Shown: piece by piece, positions 1 to 6,058 of the stretch
Layout: each line of letters opens with the position of its first letter
Numbering within the stretch: position 1 is the first letter of the stretch
DNA from: an uncultured Actinomycetes bacterium
GTDB taxonomy: Bacteria > Actinomycetota > Actinomycetes > S36-B12 > UBA5976
NCBI GenBank assembly: GCA_903951185.1
Contig: CAJBBC010000045.1
Location: forward strand, 1 to 7,128
Direction: 5' to 3'
Length of the DNA: 7,128 nucleotides
Translations under genes and position numbers: made by a program
The notes under the pieces: generated by a model
Seen by the model: only the letters and a program-made list of their open reading frames with translations
Told to the model about the DNA's origin: nothing
The model's database searches: none

Positions 1-1044
1 CGCACTTGGAATCTGTGAAAATAAAGGTGCAGCAAACAAAATAATTAAAAGTAAAACAATTGAATGAGTTATCGCGGCAAGCCTCGACGTTGCGTTCGAT
101 CTCACATTTACATTCGTTCGAGCGATTGCACCTGTCGCAGGCATACCACCAAGTACACAGGCAGCAACTGTGCCAACTCCTTGACCGACGAGTTCTTTAT
201 TCGGATCAAAAGTCTTAGTTGATTTAGCCAGATCGTCGGCAACTCGGGCAGCAAGTAACGATTCAATTGCCGCTAACAAAGTAATTGAAAGAGCCGGAAT
301 TATCAGTGCTGAGATATTTTCAAAGATAGGTGGTGTCCAGGTGATTGCATTTCTAGGAATTTCGCCAATAAGTTGCACATCAAGACTAAAAAGTTGCACA
401 ACTGTCGTTGCAATTAGTAATGCAGAAAAACTTGCAGGAATATATGGCTTTACTTTCAGCCAGACCACAAATTTCACAATATTGAATTTCACAAACAAAG
501 TTAAGGCAACTACTCCAATTGTTTGATAGTTCAAACCAGCGCTAAGCGCATTTTGTATTGTTCCAATCGCCACTTGAATAGTTCGCTCACCTAAACCCTT
601 AGATGCACCAAGTGCCATTGGCAACTGTTGCAAAGTGATGACTAGTGCGATACCAACGGTAAAACCTTCAACAACCGAATGTGGTACTCGGTTAATTAGG
701 TTTCCAAGTTTAAATACCGCCAGCAGCAATAAACCTATTCCAGCCAACACACCTAAAGCTGGAATCGCGGCAGGTCCAAATTTTGCAATTACCGGAACTA
801 AGACAACTGTCATCGCTCCAGTTGGTCCGCTTACTTGGAATTTAGATCCACCAAAAACTGCGGCTAATAAGCCAGCCACAATTGCTGTAGATATTCCGGC
901 AGCTGCTGACATACCGGCTGTGATACCAAAGCCAATTGCAAGAGGTAGCGCGACAATGGCAACTGTGGTTCCAGCAATAATGTCGGCTGTAAATGCTGAT
1001 TTTGTTTGCGGGTAATCTCGGCAGATTGCCTTAGCGATTTTCAA
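1..1044 (-). CDS. SulP-family anion transporter, DauA-like, C-terminus beyond window edge
   Basis: Inner-membrane secondary transporter of the SulP (SLC26) family, whose members move sulfate, bicarbonate or C4-dicarboxylates. The visible 348 codons run to the window edge without a stop, so the last transmembrane helices and any STAS domain are outside. Seen: many hydrophobic segments, the family motif SGPTGAMT (residues 72-79), PHSVVEGFT (121-129), AIESLLAARVAD (259-270), NKELVGQGVG (282-291) and GGMPATGAIART (299-310). The last stretch, with the following N-V-R-S-N-A-T-S, resembles E. coli DauA (YchM), a succinate/dicarboxylate carrier, more than the BicA bicarbonate carriers. The start is TTG at 1044-1042; a stop codon lies directly upstream in frame and the next ATG is inside a membrane helix. 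A GGGA lies 5 nt before the TTG. It overlaps the VOC gene by 14 nt and is the fourth gene of the gabT unit. Family certain; substrate inferred. Confidence 0.88.
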   Translation of the reverse strand, partial: MKIAKAICRDYPQTKSAFTADIIAGTTVAIVALPLAIGFGITAGMSAAAGISTAIVAGLLAAVFGGSKFQVSGPTGAMTVVLVPVIAKFGPAAIPALGVLAGIGLLLLAVFKLGNLINRVPHSVVEGFTVGIALVITLQQLPMALGASKGLGERTIQVAIGTIQNALSAGLNYQTIGVVALTLFVKFNIVKFVVWLKVKPYIPASFSALLIATTVVQLFSLDVQLIGEIPRNAITWTPPIFENISALIIPALSITLLAAIESLLAARVADDLAKSTKTFDPNKELVGQGVGTVAACVLGGMPATGAIARTNVNVRSNATSRLAAITHSIVLLLIILFAAPLFSQIPSA

Positions 1045-1417
1045 TTAGATCCCATTTATTACCGTAGGCATCTTTGAAAACTACAACTTTGCCAAAAGTT
1101 TCACTGCGAGGTTCTTCAGTGAATTCAACACCAGCTTTTTTGTAATTTGCGTAGACATTTTCAAAATCTTCGGTGTAAAGAAAAAATGCCACTCGGCCAG
1201 CGGTTGAATTTCCGATGGCGCTGATTTGTTCAGGGGTACTTGCTTTTGCTAAAAGTATTTTTGCCCCTTCTTCACCTGGTGAAACAACTACCCAACGCTT
1301 GGCCGAATCAATTTGCGTATCTTCAATTAGATGAAAACCAAGGTCAGTTACGTAATGTGAAATCGCTATGTCGTAATCATCGACCACGATTGTCACCATG
1401 CCAAATTTCAAATTCAT
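1031..1417 (-). CDS. VOC-superfamily (glyoxalase/bleomycin-resistance fold) protein
   Basis: A 128-residue single-domain cytoplasmic protein of the vicinal oxygen chelate superfamily, the usual length for one paired beta-alpha-beta-beta-beta unit set. Seen: an N-terminal strand followed by VDDYDIAISHY (residues 12-22) and DLGFHLIED (25-33), then RWVVVSP (41-47). The second half carries VAFFLYTEDFENVYANYKKAGV (76-97), FGKVVVFKDAYGN (108-120) and the closing DLIE (123-126), whose glutamate E126 is the usual C-terminal metal ligand. The first-strand histidine ligand is not present (methionine 7, valine 8). Members close to this pattern are mostly annotated only as glyoxalase/bleomycin resistance proteins, and no substrate can be read from the sequence. 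Its ATG shares 4 nt with the end of the YbaK-like gene and its end overlaps the transporter start, so it should be translated by coupling. Confidence 0.9.
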   Translation of the reverse strand: MNLKFGMVTIVVDDYDIAISHYVTDLGFHLIEDTQIDSAKRWVVVSPGEEGAKILLAKASTPEQISAIGNSTAGRVAFFLYTEDFENVYANYKKAGVEFTEEPRSETFGKVVVFKDAYGNKWDLIENR

Positions 1418-1908
1418 TTTTCAACTTCAATCTGCTTGGCTTTACTTATTTTCATCAAATCCGAAAAATTAGTTTTGAAAACTACATGGGTATGACCTGC
1501 AGCTGCCCAAATTTCTTCGTATTCGGCTAAGGCGTTATCAATGAATGTTTTAGGTTGAAAAATTTCATTTTTATTTAGCCAGCCAACTGGACTAACGCCG
1601 CCGATCGCAAAACCACTCCAAGTTCGAACGAAATCCGCATCAGCTCGACCAAGTTTTGGAATACGCGTTATCTGTTCGACAAACGAAGTATCGACTCGGT
1701 GTTTTCCTGAGGTAATTATCAATATTGGTTCTGGAATTGAGAACACAATTGATGAAGCGATCTGTCCAACTTCTACACCGAGAGCTGCCGCTGCATCAAC
1801 TGCAGTTCGCGCAGTATCAGTCAAGTGTTTTATTTCTACTTCTAAATTGTTTTGGGCGAGGTAATCCTTAACTCGCTTAACCGAGGCGTGTTCGGATACC
1901 TGACTCAT
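1414..1908 (-). CDS. YbaK/ProX-type aminoacyl-tRNA editing-domain protein
   Basis: A 164-residue stand-alone domain of the YbaK/EbsC (INS-like) superfamily, which hydrolyses mischarged aminoacyl-tRNA such as Cys- or Ala-tRNA(Pro). Seen: the leading helix VKRVKDYLAQNNLEV (residues 10-24), TARTAVDAAAALG (32-44), QIASSIVF (49-56), SGKHRVD (67-73), GRADADFVRTWSGFAIGG (87-104) with the GxxxP element G103-P107, and AAAGHTHVVFKTN (135-147). Length and order fit the actinobacterial 'YbaK/EbsC family' proteins. The position where YbaK and many relatives have the functional lysine (IVKSLVF) is serine 52 here, so deacylase activity and substrate are uncertain. The ATG lies 5 nt after the gabT stop with no Shine-Dalgarno sequence, which suggests translation by reinitiation. 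A role in protecting translation when amino-acid analogues accumulate would be an inference from context only. Confidence 0.88.
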   Translation of the reverse strand: MSQVSEHASVKRVKDYLAQNNLEVEIKHLTDTARTAVDAAAALGVEVGQIASSIVFSIPEPILIITSGKHRVDTSFVEQITRIPKLGRADADFVRTWSGFAIGGVSPVGWLNKNEIFQPKTFIDNALAEYEEIWAAAGHTHVVFKTNFSDLMKISKAKQIEVEK

Positions 1909-1913
1909 AGTAA

Positions 1914-3269
1914 TTAAGCAGTAACTTCCTTGATCTGCTGTTCAATGATCGTTAGCGCGTCATCAAGTAAGTGTTCTGGCATAACTAGCGGTGGCAGGAA
2001 GCGAAGAACGTTTCCGTATGTTCCAGCAGTTAAGACAACTACACCGGCCGCATGACAAGCTTTTGCAATTTTGCTAGTTGTGTCTGGATCAGGTTCATTA
2101 GTATCTTTTTTAACAATTTCGATTGCAATCATTGCACCACGGCCACGGATGTCACTGATGACTCCAGTCGCTTCTGCAATTTTTGCTAAGCGTGGTTTCA
2201 TAATCGCTTCAATGTTGCGCGCTTTTTCGTTTAAGTCTTCTTCTTCCATGGCAGCAATTGAACCTAATGCAGCCGCGCAAGCAATCGGATTTCCGCCATA
2301 AGTTCCACCTAAACCACCAGCGTGCACCGAATCCATAATTTCAGCACGACCAGTTACGGCAGCTAACGGTAAACCACCAGCAATACCTTTAGCTGTGGTA
2401 ATTAAGTCAGGAACAATGCCTTCATGTTCGCAAGCAAACCATTTACCGGTGCGGCAGAAACCAGTTTGCACTTCATCGGCAACAAATACGATTCCATTGT
2501 CGTTAGAGAATTTAACCAAACTTGGTAAGAATCCCTGAGCTGGAACAATAAAGCCACCCTCACCCTGAATTGGCTCAATCACAATTGCCGCAATATTTTC
2601 TGCGCCGATTTCTTTTATCATGCGTGAAATTGCATGGTCTGCAGCTTCTTTACCGGTTAAACCATCATGTGCTGGATAGGAAAGTGGCATGCGATAAATT
2701 TCTGAAGCAAATGGCCCAAACCCTTGTTTGTACGGAGCAACTTTTGCAGTCATTGCCATCGTTAAGTTTGTGCGGCCGTGGTAGCCATGTTCAAATACAA
2801 CAACGGCTTGACGCTTTGTATATACGCGAGCAATTTTCACGGCGTTTTCGACAGCTTCAGCGCCGGTATTAAACAGTGCTGAGCGTTTTTCATGATCGCC
2901 TGGTGTTAGACGATTAAGAGCTTCACAAACTTCTACGTAACTTTCGTATTGCGTAACCATGAAACAGGTATGTGTGAAATCTTGTACTTGAGCAATAACT
3001 CGGTCAACTACTTGTTTTGCGGAGTTACCTACGCTGGTAACGGCAATACCTGAACCCATGTCAATCAATGAGTTTCCATCTATATCGACAACGACACCGC
3101 CCGCAGCTTTACTAATGAAAATAGGTAAAGTCGCACCAACACCTGCACTTACCGCAGAAGTTCGGCGCTTCTGAATTTCAAGGGACTTAGGTCCTGGGAT
3201 TGCGGTAACTAGGCGACGCTCCTGAGGAATGTCGTTAACAGTCATAGCTGTTGATTCTGAAGTAGTCAT
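1914..3269 (-). CDS. gabT: 4-aminobutyrate aminotransferase
   Basis: PLP-dependent class III aminotransferase that transfers the amino group of GABA to 2-oxoglutarate, giving succinate semialdehyde and glutamate in the cytosol. At 451 residues it matches the family (E. coli GabT 426) with a short N-terminal extension. Seen: NTGAEAVENA (residues 134-143) for phosphate binding, GYHGRT (162-167) with R166 at the position of the E. coli substrate arginine 141, IEPIQGEGG (231-239) with E232, VADEVQTGF (263-271) with the PLP-ring aspartate D265, the Schiff-base lysine K294 in TTAKGIAGG, and GGTYGGNP (321-328). All catalytic residues are intact. The start at 3269 is preferred over the ATG at residue 9 because a TANNNT box lies exactly 7 nt upstream and no Shine-Dalgarno sequence serves either. 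It heads the minus-strand unit and is divergent from the aldehyde dehydrogenase. Other omega-amino acids are possible substrates, but the fit to GabT is strong. Confidence 0.95.
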   Translation of the reverse strand: MTTSESTAMTVNDIPQERRLVTAIPGPKSLEIQKRRTSAVSAGVGATLPIFISKAAGGVVVDIDGNSLIDMGSGIAVTSVGNSAKQVVDRVIAQVQDFTHTCFMVTQYESYVEVCEALNRLTPGDHEKRSALFNTGAEAVENAVKIARVYTKRQAVVVFEHGYHGRTNLTMAMTAKVAPYKQGFGPFASEIYRMPLSYPAHDGLTGKEAADHAISRMIKEIGAENIAAIVIEPIQGEGGFIVPAQGFLPSLVKFSNDNGIVFVADEVQTGFCRTGKWFACEHEGIVPDLITTAKGIAGGLPLAAVTGRAEIMDSVHAGGLGGTYGGNPIACAAALGSIAAMEEEDLNEKARNIEAIMKPRLAKIAEATGVISDIRGRGAMIAIEIVKKDTNEPDPDTTSKIAKACHAAGVVVLTAGTYGNVLRFLPPLVMPEHLLDDALTIIEQQIKEVTA

Positions 3270-3276
3270 GAGAGTA

Positions 3277-3282
3277 ATGCTA
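3277..3282 (-). promoter_or_regulatory. -10 box for a leaderless gabT transcript
   Basis: On the minus strand TAGCAT (a TANNNT hexamer) ends 7 nt before the gabT ATG. That spacing would place transcription initiation on the A of the start codon. No purine-rich ribosome binding site precedes the ATG. No convincing -35 is seen; at 17 nt spacing the sequence is only TTTTAG. Leaderless mRNAs of this layout are common in Actinobacteria. Confidence 0.5.
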
Positions 3283-3360
3283 GACCTAAGAATCTGACAC
3301 TAAAAATGCGGTCGGGCTAGGCAAATAAGGCTTGAACCCGACTTTGGATAGGCGACCTAA
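3283..3360. repeat. 7-bp direct repeat GACCTAA, two copies, one near each -10 box
   Basis: GACCTAA occurs at 3283-3289, touching the gabT -10 box, and again at 3354-3360, in the spacer of the aldehyde dehydrogenase promoter. The right copy also forms part of a small palindrome, TAGG-CGA-CCTA at 3349-3359. Two identical 7-mers in 103 bp, each beside a promoter, could be half-sites of a regulator acting on both genes. Chance is not excluded, and no regulator gene is in the window. Confidence 0.3.
3311..3342. promoter_or_regulatory. inverted repeat GTCGGG-N20-CCCGAC, candidate operator
   Basis: Perfect 6-bp arms GTCGGG (3311-3316) and CCCGAC (3337-3342) are separated by 20 bp, in the middle of the divergent promoter region. 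The arms are GC-rich in an otherwise AT-leaning spacer. The right arm ends just before the TTGGAT -35-like element. The wide spacing is unusual for a simple dimer operator, so this is only a candidate. Confidence 0.3.
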
Positions 3361-3372
3361 AGCGCGTAGCGT
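3344..3372 (+). promoter_or_regulatory. promoter for the aldehyde dehydrogenase, leaderless from the second ATG
   Basis: A -35-like TTGGAT (3344-3349) and a -10 TAGCGT (3367-3372, TANNNT) are separated by exactly 17 bp. The -10 box abuts the first ATG (3373) and lies 6 nt before the second ATG (3379). Transcription would therefore begin at about 3379, which makes the second ATG the likely true, leaderless start. No Shine-Dalgarno sequence precedes either ATG. Confidence 0.45.
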
Positions 3373-4821
3373 ATGAACATGACTACTGCACATCCCTTTT
3401 GGCTAGCCGGAAAAGCGGCAACCAGCGGAAACCTTGAAAATGTGACTCATCCAGGTGATGGGTCTTTAGTTGCTCAATATCATGTGCCGACTAAGGAACA
3501 AGTCGACCAAGCGGTTAGTGCGGCTTGGAATGTTCGCCAAGAATTTCAGCGGACAACTGCAGCGCAGCGCGCTGAAGCACTAATGCACATTTCTAAACGC
3601 CTAAGTGAACGTGTAGAAGAAATAGCTCAACTTATTTTGGAAGAAAACGGTAAGCCAATTATGTGGGCACGCGCTGAAGCTGGGCGAGCAACCACAGTAT
3701 TTAGATGGGCAGCTGAAGAAGTTCGCCGCTTCTCTGGCGAAATACAACGCTTAGATACCGAAGCGGCCGCAGCTGGTCGAATGGCAATTATTCGCCGTTT
3801 CCCACATGGTCCAGTTTTAGGTATTTCACCATTTAATTTCCCGATGAATTTAGTTGCACATAAAGTTGCCCCAGCTATTGCAGTTGGCGCACCAATTATT
3901 GTTAAGCCGGCACCAAGTACACCGCTTAGCGCATTACTACTCGGCGAAATTTTAGCTGAAGTTGATTTGCCGCAGGGATCATGGTCGATCTTGCCAATTG
4001 CAAATGCAGACGCACCAGCACTTGTTGCAGATCCAAGACTGCCAGTTGTCTCTTTTACTGGATCGGACAAAGTCGGTTACGAAATACAAAAAGCTGTGCC
4101 AAACAAACACATCACACTAGAACTTGGTGGTAACGCTGCAGCGATAGTTAATGATGATTGGAATTCTGAAGCTGACTTAACTTGGGCTGCCACACGAATT
4201 GCTACATTTGCAAATTACCAAGCAGGTCAATCATGTATTTCGGTGCAACGCGTTTTAATCCATGAAAATCTTTACGATCAACTAACAGCCAAGATCGTTG
4301 AAATGGTTGCCGGACTTAAGAATGGCGATCCACGTGATGATAAAACAGTGGTTGGTCCACTTATTAACGAGGCAGCTGCAATACGTGTTGAAGAATGGGT
4401 TAACGAAGCTGTCGCTGGCGGAGCCAAAGTACTAACTGGCGGAAAGCGTAGTGGCTCGTTCTATGAACCTACAGTTTTGGCAAAAGTACCTACTGATGCA
4501 AAAGTTTCTTGTAATGAAATTTTCGGACCAGTGATGATGGTCAATAAAATTTCCTCGTTTGAACAGGGAATCGCACTTGTTAACGATTCAATTTTTGGTC
4601 TACAGGCTGGTGTGTTCACACACGATATCCAAAAAGCTTTTCACGCACATCGAGAACTCGAAGTTGGTGGCGTAATTGTTGGCGATGTACCAACTTTCCG
4701 ATCAGATCAAATGCCGTATGGTGGCGTAAAAGCTTCGGGCGTAGGTAAAGAAGGATTGCGTTACGCAATGCAAGATTTCACCCACGAACGTATTTTGGTA
4801 CTTAGCGGCATCGATCTATAA
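3373..4821 (+). CDS. NAD(P)-dependent aldehyde dehydrogenase, possible succinate-semialdehyde dehydrogenase
   Basis: Soluble aldehyde dehydrogenase that oxidises an aldehyde to its acid; succinate semialdehyde is the inferred substrate because gabT is divergent next door. The 482 residues are the standard ALDH length and all catalytic elements are present: the oxyanion asparagine N155 in SPFNFP, cofactor lysine K178 in VKPAPS, FTGS (228-231), general base E250 in LELGG, nucleophile C288 in GQSCISVQRV, and E382 in NEIFGP. The GQSCISVQRV and DQMPYGGVKASGVGKEG (445-461) signatures resemble the lactaldehyde/phosphonoacetaldehyde/glyceraldehyde dehydrogenase-like branch more than E. coli GabD, which has GQTCVCANR, so the gab name is withheld. 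The start given is the longest; promoter placement favours the ATG at 3379, two residues in. It leads a plus-strand unit with dxr 15 nt downstream. Confidence 0.92.
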   Translation: MNMTTAHPFWLAGKAATSGNLENVTHPGDGSLVAQYHVPTKEQVDQAVSAAWNVRQEFQRTTAAQRAEALMHISKRLSERVEEIAQLILEENGKPIMWARAEAGRATTVFRWAAEEVRRFSGEIQRLDTEAAAAGRMAIIRRFPHGPVLGISPFNFPMNLVAHKVAPAIAVGAPIIVKPAPSTPLSALLLGEILAEVDLPQGSWSILPIANADAPALVADPRLPVVSFTGSDKVGYEIQKAVPNKHITLELGGNAAAIVNDDWNSEADLTWAATRIATFANYQAGQSCISVQRVLIHENLYDQLTAKIVEMVAGLKNGDPRDDKTVVGPLINEAAAIRVEEWVNEAVAGGAKVLTGGKRSGSFYEPTVLAKVPTDAKVSCNEIFGPVMMVNKISSFEQGIALVNDSIFGLQAGVFTHDIQKAFHAHRELEVGGVIVGDVPTFRSDQMPYGGVKASGVGKEGLRYAMQDFTHERILVLSGIDL

Positions 4822-4836
4822 GAACTGTATATATAA

Positions 4837-6036
4837 ATGCAGCGTCGCGTAATAATCCTGGGTGCTACTGGAAGTATCGGTACTCAAGCCCTAGATATTA
4901 TTCGGGCTAATCCAGATAAATTCAAAGTTGTTGGTTTAAGTGCTGGTGGAAACAATATTGCCGATCTCGCACGATTTGCCTTGGAATTTGAAGTAGACAC
5001 AGTCGCAATTGCCCACGGTAGTGCAGCCCAAGATTTTCAATTAGCAATTTATGCAGCAGCTAGTAAAAACGGATTTGCTGAAGGTGAATTTGAAATACCG
5101 CGTCTACTTGTCGGTCCAGAGGCGGCCACACTATTGGCTGGCCAATCAGCTGACGTTGTACTGAATGGAATTTCGGGCGCAGTTGGTTTAGGGCCAACCG
5201 TTGCCGCTCTCAATGCAGGCACCACTTTAGCTTTGGCAAATAAAGAGTCATTAGTGATTGGTGGGAAGGCGGTCACCGCCTTAGCTAAACCTGGTCAGAT
5301 AGTGCCAGTTGATTCCGAACATAGTGCCCTGGCTCAGTGTTTACTTGCGGGTAAATCAACTGAAGTTAATAAATTAGTACTCACTGCTAGTGGTGGCCCA
5401 TTTCGTGGATACACAAAGTCACAGTTAGAAGATGTAACTGTCGAACAAGCGCTTAAACATCCAACTTGGGCAATGGGGCCAGTGGTCACAGTTAATTCAG
5501 CAACCATGATGAATAAAGGCCTGGAGATTATCGAAGCACATTTACTTTTTGATATTCCAATGGATCGAATTGAAGTAGTTGTACATCCACAATCTGTAGT
5601 GCATTCAATGGTCGAGTTTGTCGATGGCTCGACAATCGCGCAAGCAAGTCCGCCGGATATGCATTTGCCAATTGCCTTAGGTCTTTCTTGGCCAGATCGA
5701 ATAGCGCAAAGTGCATTAGCTTGCGATTGGGCTACGAGTGCTACTTGGACTTTCGAACCAGTGGATGAGCAAGTTTTTCCAGCAGTTGCGTTAGCTAAAC
5801 AAGTTGGCGCCAAAGGTGGAACTGCACCAGCAGTTATGAATGGGGCCAATGAAGTTGCGGTTGCCCAATTCTTGGCTGGCGCACTTAAATTTAGTCAGAT
5901 AGTTCCATTAGTTTCGCGGGTAGTGGAAATGCATTTAGCTGGCGACTTTGTGTCAGATCAGCACCTTACTATTGAAGAAGTTACAAAAGCTGCAAAATGG
6001 GCTCAACAGAGCGCAACAGCGCAACTTGATAAATAA
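4837..6036 (+). CDS. dxr: 1-deoxy-D-xylulose 5-phosphate reductoisomerase
   Basis: Catalyses the NADPH- and divalent-metal-dependent rearrangement and reduction of 1-deoxy-D-xylulose 5-phosphate to 2-C-methyl-D-erythritol 4-phosphate, the committed step of the MEP isoprenoid pathway and the target of fosmidomycin. The 399 residues match the family. Seen: nucleotide-binding GATGSIGTQALDII (residues 9-22), LANKESLVIGG (133-143), metal ligands D159 and E161 in PVDSEHSA with E230 in MNKGLEIIEA, substrate-binding S185 in TASGGPFRG, flexible-loop H208 and W211 in HPTWAMG, then S221, N226 and K227, and SPPDMHLPIALGLSWP (271-286). No active-site residue is missing. No Shine-Dalgarno sequence is evident in the 15-nt gap after the aldehyde dehydrogenase, so translation may depend on coupling. 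The protease gene follows after 22 nt. An actinobacterial dxr-rip-ispG cluster is expected, with ispG beyond the edge. Confidence 0.97.
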   Translation: MQRRVIILGATGSIGTQALDIIRANPDKFKVVGLSAGGNNIADLARFALEFEVDTVAIAHGSAAQDFQLAIYAAASKNGFAEGEFEIPRLLVGPEAATLLAGQSADVVLNGISGAVGLGPTVAALNAGTTLALANKESLVIGGKAVTALAKPGQIVPVDSEHSALAQCLLAGKSTEVNKLVLTASGGPFRGYTKSQLEDVTVEQALKHPTWAMGPVVTVNSATMMNKGLEIIEAHLLFDIPMDRIEVVVHPQSVVHSMVEFVDGSTIAQASPPDMHLPIALGLSWPDRIAQSALACDWATSATWTFEPVDEQVFPAVALAKQVGAKGGTAPAVMNGANEVAVAQFLAGALKFSQIVPLVSRVVEMHLAGDFVSDQHLTIEEVTKAAKWAQQSATAQLDK

Positions 6037-6037
6037 T

Positions 6038-6052
6038 TTACTCAGGGAGTAA
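6038..6052 (+). promoter_or_regulatory. ribosome binding site of the protease gene within a small hairpin
   Basis: TTACTC (6038-6043) and GAGTAA (6047-6052) are perfect complements around a 3-nt AGG loop. The Shine-Dalgarno GGGAG (6045-6049) lies across the loop and the 3' arm, 9 nt before the GTG start. The dxr stop ends at 6036, one base before the stem, so a terminating ribosome would melt it. This suggests coupling of protease translation to dxr. The stem is AT-rich and weak on its own. Confidence 0.45.
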
Positions 6053-6058
6053 TTAAAC

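Noticed and set aside
341..526. Short plus-strand open frame of 61 codons in the transporter
   Set aside because: It is antisense to SulP transmembrane segments, with nothing recognisable in its product.
635..1015. Plus-strand open frame of 126 codons inside the SulP gene
   Set aside because: It is rich in Ala, Thr, Pro and Ile with no recognisable motif, and lies antisense to a gene with clear SulP motifs.
1240..1530. Plus-strand open frame of 96 codons across the VOC/YbaK junction
   Set aside because: It spans two well-supported minus-strand genes and shows no domain signature.
2071..2872. Plus-strand open frames of 76 and 100 codons inside gabT
   Set aside because: Both are antisense to conserved aminotransferase motifs and have no plausible product.
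3627..4070. Minus-strand open frame of 147 codons within the aldehyde dehydrogenase
   Set aside because: It lies antisense to ALDH catalytic motifs, has no family resemblance and no ribosome binding site.
4828..4837. TATATATAAA run before the dxr ATG as a leaderless promoter
   Set aside because: No hexamer in the run fits TANNNT at 6-7 nt from the ATG, and there is no matching -35. The run may still matter, but a promoter is not supported.
5334..5849. Minus-strand open frame of 171 codons within dxr
   Set aside because: It is low-complexity, serine/threonine/cysteine-rich, and covers the strongly conserved catalytic core of dxr on the other strand. It is a by-product of dxr codon use.
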